Shown here piece by piece: positions 31,767 to 41,005 of a DNA stretch of 64,000 bases (positions are counted from its first letter, which is position 1; each line of letters opens with the position of its first letter). Under the pieces are notes generated by a model. That model had not been told where the DNA came from and searched no databases. It saw nothing but the letters and a program-made list of their open reading frames with translations. The stretch is from Austropuccinia psidii (taxonomy: Eukaryota > Basidiomycota > Pucciniomycetes > Pucciniales > Sphaerophragmiaceae), in the NCBI GenBank assembly GCA_023105745.1, contig JALGQZ010000002.1:42391997-42455996 (forward strand), written 5' to 3'. A program made the position numbers and the translations under genes.

Positions 31767-33496
31767 TCAGCATGAGATTGTATTACCATCCCTGATTTGA
31801 TAGCCCGCTCTCTCACCAATCTCATAATAGCCATGGCTTTTTTGCTGCATTGTTTTTGCTAACCTGCTTGAGCATTGTGCGGAAATACCCACTAGTGTCG
31901 TGCTTTCGTTGTCCTGTGCTGGATCAGTATAATGAACAAATGTACTACTGGCCCACACTACCTGAATGAGCTCATGACATGCGGATAGATCAATCCAAAA
32001 ATGCTCATTTGGGAAAATCAATTTTCCCCCTGTACACCGCTTTGAAGCATCTCTCTGAATTTGGCCGGTCCGCTTATCAGCTTGAAACCACCATCCCAAA
32101 GCATACAGCAATGCATCCTTATCAACATGAGGTGCGTTTTTGAATCCATTCATGGTGAAAGTGAGTGCGGAAGCGAACTCGAAGGCACCCTGATTTGCCG
32201 GAATATTGCCTTCATAGTTGACTTTATCAAAAGACGGAACCCCCTATGAATTGTAGAAATTTTGAATCTTCTCAAATAAATTATCCCCAACATATTGTAA
32301 GGATTGACCTAGAATGCAACCCACCAAGCTAAGATTGGCACCTTGGTTCTGCCATTCATCTTTTGCGTTTTCAATTTTCCCGACACTTCCATACAGACCA
32401 AATTGTTCATTCTTGGTGCTGCATTTGCGCAACCAAATCGCAAACATAAGTCCCTCCAGTAATGCTCCATTGGTTGCAATCGGGTCGGTGAATCTCTTTT
32501 CGCGAAATAAGAATTGTGATAATTCATCCCATTGATTGACCTTGACTTCCCTCATTGTTGTGAATGGTCGGAATTGGACAAGGGCAATGAGTAATCCGGT
32601 TGAAGAGAAAATTGCCACACGGCCAAAGTGAATGCGTTTGATCTGATTGACATCCACAACCCTCCAAATTTCACTTGGGGTGATATTTGCTGATACTGGC
32701 ATTGATATTTGTGCTGTTGGGCGAGAGGAGGAAAACAACCTATTCATTTGGGTTGTTTTGCGCTCATTTGTCTTTCGGGATCTGCTACTATTCCCGAGTG
32801 GTTGAGGGATCACTATGTGTTGAAGCACACAAGATATCAGATACTGCCAAGGAGCTTTCTTCGGCACACATCCTTTGACTTCCCTGTTGGAGCCCACATG
32901 ACATTGGCACAATCTGAACCGACTAAAGCCAATGTTCTTCTGTGGGGCCCAATGAGGGTGCCACATAAATGTGGAAGCATATATACACTGAGATTAAGCG
33001 AGCAACTCACAATTTCCTTCCTCAGCCCGACGCTTTCTCGCGAGTTCCCTTTTACGCTCTTTTCCTTTTTTTGTGAATTGTATGCTTTCAGCAGAAAATG
33101 AAATGAAACTGAATGATTACTGATTTATTAATATCACCTAAATTGAATTGCGGTTGATGAATCTTTTTTGATTGCGGCTAAAAAGAAAGATCACACCTGA
33201 CCTTGGCAAATTCGCAATCTCAAATACCTGAACCTGAAAATTGCAGTGGATAGTGCATTATTCAATTTTACACATTGATGTTCCCATGCAGTCACTTTCC
33301 AATCCAACCATTTGGAATATTGCAAGCACACGCAAATGCAATATGCATCCTGCTGCTGATCCCTAGCTATCCTAGTCCTCTTGAAAGACACAGGAACATT
33401 TGGCCTATTATGGGCTGGCGGGAAATGATAAACGCGACTTCCCGCAATGCCCCCGCGTGTGCTGCTCGCAGGCACAACACCTGACTCAGCTTGCAT
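31767..33496 (-). pseudogene. TET/JBP-like 2OG-Fe(II) dioxygenase gene (one in-frame stop)
   Basis: The best-supported part is 31767-32966. It includes TPSEIWRVVDVNQIKRIHFG, FREKRFTDPIATNGALLEG and, after an in-frame TAG at 32244, the catalytic core: FTMNGFKNAPHVDKDA (HxD iron ligands), YALGWWFQAD, GGKLIFPNEHFWIDL and STFVHYTDPAQ (distal His). I recognise this as the Tet-like 2OG-Fe(II) oxygenase family expanded in rusts and other basidiomycetes. TET/JBP enzymes oxidise methylated bases in DNA. A further exon probably lies at 33191-33496 (MQAESGVVPAS); a lysine/arginine-rich stretch near 33030-33070 would be between them, but I could not settle the splicing. A copy 3 fragment is at 55415-55599. 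Confidence 0.78.
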
Positions 33497-33517
33497 CTTG
33501 TCGGAGTCTCTGAAATG

Positions 33518-33543
33518 ATGTACGGAGGCATGCCGCCATACAA
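33518..33543. promoter_or_regulatory. Palindrome P5
   Basis: ATGTACGGAGGCA / TGCCGCCATACAA. The core GGCATGCC and most arm positions pair. It lies 22 bp upstream of the candidate first ATG of the TET/JBP-like gene and downstream of gene 6. Confidence 0.75.
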
Positions 33544-33660
33544 TTACTATTGGTACTCAGACTGTGGCATCCGGGCAGTAGTACGATAGGAAGTCATGAT
33601 TATTAAATTCATAAATCACTTTGCAAAATTAAATTACAATCTATCTAGTACAAAGCTAAT

Positions 33661-35891
33661 CTAAAACGGGTCAATCCTGGTTGTGAGTTTAGCTGACCTG
33701 GGTACCGTCAAGGTGACCTCATCACTTGAACCAAGACCGCGTTTCTCCACCCAGGCATCACCAAAGTCTAATACTAAGCATTGTGCAAATTCAAATCTAA
33801 GAGGTACAGTGGGGTTAAAAGACTCTGATAAGAAACTTTTATTCAGTAAATTACATATATACTTATTAGTACGTAGCCACACTGGCTCCACTAGATTTTT
33901 ACCCTCTGAAAGTTTTGCGGAAATGTCAATTAGTGATAAAGCCCCTTTAACTGAGCTTGTTCTCCAGTCATATGAGCATACCATCAAACCACGAACCCCC
34001 GCCGCAAAGACTGCCGCTAATATACCATAGCAAATTCGATTTATTCCAAGATTCTTGTGACACGCCAAAAGATCTTTGATGGCCTCATTTTTTTTTGAGT
34101 TCGTGAGTTTGCCTTTGATGCCATTAACTTTGACCTTTGTATGTGCATGTACCATGTTGTACGCAATCATCAAATGGATAACTGTATCAATTAGATCCTC
34201 CAGGTTCTTGTGCGGCTTTGTAGATATCTCATTGTCAGCCCCGCCACCTTCAATGCTGAGTTGGGTTTCACATTGCTTTGATTTACTCAAGCAGGAGGCA
34301 AGGTATTCAACTGCTCCCTGTTCGAGTCCAAGAGGATCGGTCGAATTTGATGTTGGTGCAACATATGGTTTGGGTGCAACCACATCGTATGAGACTAAAC
34401 TAATGGATTAAAACATAACATTTGCCCAAAAATGTTTAGCTGGATTGGCAGGGTAAAGAAGGCTCTGAACCATTTTGAAGAAGGAGTGTTCAGATTTTGG
34501 GAGATTCTCTGGAGGTTTAGCTGATTCCTTCATCAATTTGAGATTCCAAATGTTGTGATCAAAAAAGGCTTCTGTTTTGGTTGGCTTAAAACAATCTAAC
34601 CCTGTATATTGCAATTTATATCACCAGTCAAAAGCCAATAAACATGTATCATGCACAAAGATAAAACTCACCTGCCATCTCAAGGTCCTCCAGCCAGGCC
34701 AACATTTTAAGCTCTCGGTTACTGATCACCTTAATACCAACAGGCAGGAATGTATGAGCATCTTTTGTTGGTAAATTGTCCCATCGATTTTTGTAAATAC
34801 TATTGATATTATCAAGCCCCCTTTTCCATGATTGTTGAGTAATATTGGAATGATAATTCAAAATGCCTGCAAACTCTTCCATGCAGGATAAAAATATTCC
34901 TTGAAAAGTAGCAGACAATGACACTTCGGGCTCAGGGTCAGGAACTATATCAGTCATATCTCGTCCCATTGTATCATGTTTAATTGTTTCCCTTTCTTGA
35001 AAGGCTTGAATATTCCGAGAGGCGGGAGGGGTTGAATCATGCATTTTTTCATTCGGTATTGGGGGGCTTTCAGTATGTGGAGCTTCATCATGGATTGTTT
35101 CATTGAGTATTGGTGGGGGTTCAGTATGCGGAGGTTGATTATCAATATGGTCCCCTTCAACATTGATAATTTCATGACCTTGATCGCGAGAATCATTTGC
35201 GGCTTCAAAGGTACGGCGTTTTTTGTTTGTTTTTTTGGTCGCATGTATATTTGGTCTTTTTCCTAATCCTTTGCCTGGAAATCCAATGACGACTCGAGAT
35301 CCTTCAGGTAGAGATTCTTCCACCTCCACACCTGCCCATATATTGTAAGCAGCTATTTTTATCAACTTTGTTTTGAATTAGTAATGGACTTACGGTTCAA
35401 ATCCATTTTGAGCAGGCTCATGGCTTCAGCAATCTTTTGACGCACATAATCAGGAATTTTACTATCATTTTGGATTTTTTCGAGCCTTGGGATTGTTTGA
35501 GCAATGTTGGAGACAAATTGTTCCTTTCATATAATTTCCACCTCCCCACTGAAAATTACATCATCTTGCCCATCATCTTCTGTCGGTGCACAAGGTTCAA
35601 CAGTATTTTCCTTCTCATAAATTTTAAAATTCGGTTTCTGAGAGCTTGGAGGCTGACCTGAAATAAAGGCTATGACACAATATCAGGTTTTGGGAGATTA
35701 GAAATATTCAAGATGGATGCATACTCACATTCTGGAAGAACTGGTGGATCTTGATTATCTTCATGAGACTGGCTCTCTACTTCAATGCCTGATTCACGAC
35801 TACTGGCGATATCAGAGATTTCACTTCCACTCTCTGGGGCTGAAGTTGGTCGTTCATTGAATTCATGTGAATTTCCCAGGGTTTGGGCCAT
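33661..35891 (-). pseudogene. Gene 6: spliced gene of unknown function, right-most cargo of copy 1
   Basis: Start ATG at 35891 (MAQTLGNSHEFNER). Introns 35658-35728, 35332-35393 and 34602-34671 have GT-AG borders, and joins two and three keep coding text. The amino part is Ser/Glu-rich. Two copies of a 17-residue repeat follow (PHTEPPPILNETIHDE and PHTESPPIPNEKMHDS), after a basic KKTNKKRR that could be a nuclear signal. The carboxy part has HKNLEDLIDTVIHLMIAYNM, ICYGILAAVFAAGVRGLMVC and RFEFAQCLVLDFGDAW. An in-frame TGA near 35530 and a stop with a short gap near 34408 break it. Not recognised. Only one copy lies in this window. Confidence 0.6.
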
Positions 35892-36039
35892 AGTGGAGGT
35901 AGTTTATTAAGCAAATAGATTGTGACGAGTTGATTGATAACTTGTTTGAAGATTTTTGAATAAGAAGATCCAAATTGAAGGAAAAAGGTGCAAGTAAAAT
36001 AATTGCATTTGCAAAACGTGATTTGTCGGGAAATTGAAG

Positions 36040-36228
36040 GAGGAAATGTTTTGCAAATTATTTCATATCATGCAAATGAAATCACTTCCCTGTGAGACAT
36101 TGAATAAAGTTGACTAGTGAGAAACCTACTAAAGTCAACTTTTGAACTATTCAATGCTCATGAGGTAAGGACTAAGCAAAGTGTTCCATTTGAATGATAT
36201 GAAATAAAATGGTTTTGTTGGCGAAACA
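36040..36228. repeat. Long imperfect foldback upstream of gene 6
   Basis: Arms of roughly 85-95 bp around a 15-nt centre (36116-36130). Matching pieces: ATTTCATATCAT versus ATGATATGAAAT, ATTGAATA versus TATTCAAT, AGTTGACT versus AGTCAACT. It may be a promoter structure or a foldback MITE. Confidence 0.7.
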
Positions 36229-36390
36229 GGAGACACAATTCTTGTCTTAAATAGTCCACTTATTAGGTTTTAATTTGTGAGTCTCATGATTTAAACCCTA
36301 ACCACAACATTGTGAGTATACTGACCAATTTCCCCTTAGGTCCTGTTGGCAGAGAAGGCCACTCAGCATATTTTGGCGATTGCGTTCATC

Positions 36391-36416
36391 GTGTACACCA
36401 ACAAGCCACCGTACAC
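36391..36416. promoter_or_regulatory. Palindrome P6 (degenerate)
   Basis: GTGTACACCAACA / AGCCACCGTACAC. The outer six bases pair perfectly and GCCACCGTACA of the consensus is kept in the right half. It lies 500 bp upstream of the gene 6 ATG and directly before the 37-bp minisatellite. Confidence 0.6.
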
Positions 36417-36426
36417 TATGGCTGTA

Positions 36427-36765
36427 GGACGGAAGCGTAAGGATAAGTCGTGTCGGGAGCATGTTGAGAGGCACTCCGCGAGCGTAAGGATAAGTGGTGT
36501 CGGGAGCATGTCGGGAGGGCACCACACAAGTGTAAGGATAAGTGGTGTCGGGAGGGCACTACACAAGCGTAAGGATAAGTGGTGTCGGGAGGGCACTACA
36601 CAAGCGTAAGGATAAGTGGTGTCAGGAGCATGTCGGGAGTGCACTCCGCGAGCCTAATGATCGTAAGCAGTGTCAGGAGCATATTGGGAGGGCACTTGAG
36701 CGAGCGTAAGGATAAGTGATGCCGGGAGCATGTCGGGAGTGCACCATGTGAGCATAAAGATGGTA
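36427..36765. repeat. 37-bp minisatellite in the right subterminal region of copy 1
   Basis: Unit GCGTAAGGATAAGTGGTGTC followed by GGGAGGGCACTACACAA. Some units are longer by a GAGCATGTCGGGAG insert. The GCGTAAGGAT and GTCGGGAG words are shared with the 40-bp unit at 30985-31610, so the two arrays are related. Confidence 0.8.
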
Positions 36766-37086
36766 TGGGCGGGGGTGTGAAAGTGTAAGGAGTGGTGAGG
36801 ACGGAGATGGGGGGGCAGTGTCCGAGTCTCATCTGGAGGGCGGTACGGGCTCGTAAGCATGCAAAGCATCGGGGCGGATTAGGTGGGGATGCAGAAGCCA
36901 ATGAGGTGAAATTACCCAAACATTGTGAATAGTGTTGAAATGGGTTTGGGCTTTGAGTGACATTCTCATGTGACACATGTGACGATTGACGTTGTCTTGA
37001 CGCTGACGTGACGTGACCCACCAAATCCAGTGACTATAAAGTGACACTAACACGACTAGAGCAAGATTTTATACTGACAGCGGTGC
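36766..37086. other. Right subterminal region of copy 1
   Basis: No gene. Next to the TIR are GACGTGACGTGACCC-type words and, reading inward on the minus strand, AGTATAAAATC, resembling GGATAAAAGTC inside the left TIR. Confidence 0.5.
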
Positions 37087-37132
37087 GATGTGAAGTCAAT
37101 CGCCAACGATTGATGCGAGATTTGCCCTGGTG
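37087..37132 (-). repeat. Right TIR of copy 1
   Basis: Minus-strand text from 37132: CACCAGGGCAAATCTCGC, then ATCAATCGTTGGCGATTGAC, then TTCACATC. It pairs with 14518-14562 and 13409-13454. The internal TCAATCG/CGATTGA hairpin is perfect here. Confidence 0.85.
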
Positions 37133-40044
37133 ATTGGTCAGTATGCTAGATGGCTCAGAGACTTTAAAAATGCTATTAATAATACCAAATTGTCGTGAGT
37201 TTCCCCTCAGGAAACATATCACACTGTTGCTGACATTTTTGGATTCAGTTGAAAATATATTGCTCCCAATATTAATGTTTGAAACTGGAAAATAACAAGG
37301 TGAGGCAGTCCTTGAAGTGGGATGACTTGTGGATTGCACGGTAGTGTCTAAGCTGATCCAATCAACTATTTCCCTTGTTGCATGAAAATTCTGTAAGTAC
37401 TCAACCAGGCAATCATAATTTTCTTGGTCATGGCAGGATGGTTTGTTATATTTAGGGTGATTGAACAGGGAAGGTTGCTGTGATTCGAAAAGATGTTTTA
37501 TTTCACATGGCACGGATGGGGATTTCAGGAGAACGGAAAGGTTGGAACATCGACAGATATGTTGAAGTGAGTTTTTATCTATATCATCTATCCAGAGTTG
37601 CAAGAAGTTAGTCTTATTCAGTTCAGGTGTTTAATCAATGTCAATATATTGATCTTATTAATTGACGTACAGATTTTGTTATTTGTTAGCATCTTTGCAA
37701 ATAATTCAATCAAGCGCTCATAACCCTATGTGGCTGAGGCTTGTGCTGGGCCCCAATGTTGGAAGAGTTTGGGAATATGATAAGAAAAATGATGATTTGG
37801 TTTACTTTTCTGTTTTGGGAACAGGTGTTGATTGGAAAGGCAGAATGTTTTCCAATGTTCAGCAAATGCAGTTGCATCATCCTTTGAAACATTTCAACTT
37901 GTGGCAATGTCAATAGCACCAATCAAATGGAATGTATTCTTGGTTGGTTCATCTGAAAGTTATTCTGACTGACCCATTTTTCTTTGAGTGTTGGCGGATT
38001 GGTGTGCATCTAATGACATCTGTTGACTGAGCATTAAAAATGGAATATAGACCTTATATAAAAGAGCCCATTCAGTGGCTTTTAAGCTACCATGAGAGGG
38101 GGAACCCATGTTCCAAGGTACTCTTGTCCATGATGAGGGAATTATTGTCTCAGATATGATTTTTCGGAGATGCTCCAGAGCCTCACCCTTGATCTGGTGA
38201 TCACTCAGTGCAGTGATATCCAATTCAGAGGGGATTTCAGAAGTGTGGATGTAATCCGCATCAAATGAAGGAATCTCTACAGAACCACTAGATGGATGTT
38301 CTGTGTGAGGGGTGGGCATTGGGAAGTGGTTTTTTTCAGGTGGAAGTAGTGGGGACTGGCTCATTTATTATTTTTTCTGTGTCTCTTCTCAGGGAGCGGG
38401 CCTCTCTCAATGTGATTTTATCAAGAGAGCTGTTGCAGGTCATGGAATCTGAGTCTGAACTGTTGGTGTCATTGGATTTCCTGCGGGACCTGAGGTAAAT
38501 TTTTGATTTGGACTCTGCAATGCACAATTTGAAAGTTGCATGATCCTTCAAAATTCCAAGTATTAAATTATGCATTATGTCAAGATTAACCATTCTGGTT
38601 GCATCCCAATACGGAAGGTCTTCAAAAATTGAATATCACACTCCATACTCACAGAAAATTGCTTGTCTTTGTTGTGGGGTTGCCCTGTGTAGTGAAATTG
38701 AGGACCAATTTCTTCAATTTGAGCTTTGTGAATGGTTCAAAAATTACAAAAGTGGTTTTCTGAATGGGAAATAAATCCAGTAAGCTTGTGCATGGCAACC
38801 ACATCCACAATGGCTGTGAGGATGGCAAAACACATAAAGGATCCTGAAGGACCTGTTGAGGTGGGTGGAAAATGGTAACCTTGCCATAGCTCTTTGAGCT
38901 CGTTGATGAGTGGAATTAATAAATAATTCAATTGAAGGGAAGTTGGCTCCTTCGGACCAGGGATGATTCCTGCAACATAGACATTCTCTGGCTTCAATCT
39001 TTCACTTGGGGGGAGATTAAGACAAATAAGCAGGATAGGTCCAATGCTGGCCAACCGGGTTGACTTTCCATGTGCATTAAATGAATCCACATAAATGGAG
39101 AAGGCCAATGCACCAGGAATGGACATGAATGGGGGGTTGTTGATATTTCTAGTGCCAGTGAAGTGTCTCCAGACCAATCCATCCCAGACATCACATTTTG
39201 GGGAACCTACGGGAGTTTGGGATTGTAGATGTTGATGAAGAATTTCCATAATTCCAGCCTGCTGGAGAAATCTGGCAAGCCAATTTTTGAATGGTTGATA
39301 AATGAAATGTTTTGTTGGTATAAAGTTTTGCTTCATGTTGGTTGTGTTTTGGGTGTGGGCTTCAAATGAATAGATGAATTTGCCTAATGATTGTGTGCAA
39401 GGGGGATCATGATCATTTGGGTCATTATGGCATTGACAGTGGGGTTGGTCAGTTGAGACTGATTCAGTAAGGTCATTAAGAGAGAAACATTGAGGACAAC
39501 ATATATAGTTTTGAATCACTGGTTCCAATTGGAGATGTTCAAATATGGTACTCAGATCTTGAGGTATATGGAATTCAGGAGTGGGGGGACCACCGGAGCT
39601 TGAGATGCTGGACTTGATCAGCAGTTTTAGGGTGGGGTTGAGAATGCGTGAAGCCCTGCAGGGTATATTATACCTTAATGATAGAATGGCAGATATTATC
39701 ATTCCAAGGTCTTGTGGGGGAAGGGTTTGACTGCTGCTGTATGGTCTCTGTGCAGTTGAATTGAGACCTGGTGCTGTGGAGAAGGTGCCCTGGGTCAATT
39801 GTGAATAATCAGCTGGAAATATTTGATCCAATAGAAGTTGTGGGGACTCGGATCCTGATGCAGAAGTAGGTATGTTTGGAAGAGATTTGGGTGCAATGGT
39901 TGATTTGAGCTTTTTAATGTGCTGTTTATATTGGAAAGGTGTGAAGGCAACTCCCTGCCTATCACCCTCAGGGGAAGAGTGTGTTTGAGTTGAGCAGTGT
40001 TGAAACATGCATATATGCATTGAGGAATAGCGGCGGTTTGTCAT
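37133..40044 (-). pseudogene. Tnp2/Plavaka-type transposase, copy 2, main part (gene split by copy 1)
   Basis: The ATG at 40044 matches the copy 1 start. The same hallmarks are present: FSIYVDSFNAHGKSTRLA, ICLNLPPSERLKPENV, GIIPGPKEP, NHFCNF, then after a TGA and a deletion of about 50 bp near 38690 the block with LDIMHNLILG. The C-terminal part continues to 37133, where the 22.6-kb sibling interrupts it; the last residues are at 14308-14517. Near 37830 this copy keeps the base that is missing from copy 1, so the lesions of the two copies are partly different. The gene is doubly dead: point lesions plus insertion. Confidence 0.88.
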
Positions 40045-40404
40045 TGTTGCAGGAATTGGGAGTATGGTTGGTTTGTGTATAAATATCTATGGCTGATGTG
40101 AAAGTATTTAGGAGTGTTATTAATTGGAAAAAGAATTGAGTGATTATTTATGAAGGGGGAGATGATTTGAGCCATCTGATAATCTTATCCCATTTGTAAT
40201 GGTGCCTGAGCTGCAGCTGATAAGGTGGAACATGTCTCATCTGGATGGCAGAATTGGTTAGGAGTTTAATTGGGTAAAATGCCATGCTGCTCAATGCTCA
40301 TACATTTTGTCTTTTATTTACACATGGTGATACTGCGGTTTTGACCCTTGAGGGCCATTCCAATAGGGATGTGTCAACATTGAATTGAGGGTATTGACAT
40401 TCAA

Positions 40405-40436
40405 GCCATGTATGCTGGCACGCCATTGTACATGGC
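40405..40436. promoter_or_regulatory. Palindrome P2
   Basis: GCCATGTATGCTGGCA / CGCCATTGTACATGGC, the copy 2 counterpart of P1. Arms GCCATGTA/TACATGGC pair perfectly. Confidence 0.65.
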
Positions 40437-41005
40437 TTAAACCTTATCACAGACATAACAATATAACTCTATTACATAAGGGGTTGGAGTGCAGCTAAAG
40501 TCTTGGTATTTGATTTGAGTGCAGCAGGCTTTTAATTGGTTGGAATGTTATTTGGATTGTCTCTCCTTTCTTGAAAAGGTGATGTCTCTTTTATGGGTAA
40601 ATCCTCCATGAATATACCCCTTTACAGATGTACAATGCTGTGGAATGTCAATGCATATATTTGCAGTTTGCATAATTCACAAAATGTGACAATGGGGAGG
40701 CAGAAATGTTACCAAATATAATTACTTATGTATGATGGGTCCCCTTTGAGATCAAGGGAATATTAAATTATATGGTGGTAGGCTGTACAGGGTGGTTGCC
40801 AAAAAAAGCGGAGGAGCTCAAAAGGAGACAGGGAGGATTCTCCTAAAAAGAGGCTCATTGGACTTCCAATAAGACTGTTTTTAGAAATATTCATAGAATA
40901 TCTCTATTCTAAATTTGAAAATATTTCATCTCATATCACTCTATTTTATCATAATACTGAGGTGTTTTGTCTAGTTAAAAATATTACTTTACTTTTTCAG
41001 CCCTT

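Larger units (their letters stand above)
14518..37132. mobile_element. Giant (22.6 kb) Tnp2/Plavaka-like transposon, copy 1, with epigenetic gene cargo
   Basis: Bounded by ~46-bp TIRs starting CAC (14518-14562; 37087-37132 inverted) and a 3-bp ATT duplication. CAC ends and a 2-3 bp duplication are known features of the CACTA/EnSpm (CMC) superfamily, to which Tnp2/Plavaka transposases belong. Cargo: Tnp2 (17694-20814, minus), ORF2 (21776-23831, plus), SNF2 (24050-26569, minus), Zn2Cys6 (29235-30575, plus), TET/JBP-like (31767-33496, minus), gene 6 (33661-35891, minus). Minisatellites lie near both ends and palindromes between modules. Without the LTR-C insertion it is about 20.2 kb. It sits inside the transposase gene of a sibling element. 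All coding genes carry lesions. Confidence 0.85.

Noticed and set aside
36346..37053. Frames with repeated SRHAPDTTYPYA-like text
   Set aside because: Translation of the 37-bp minisatellite and the right subterminal region; no evidence for a gene.
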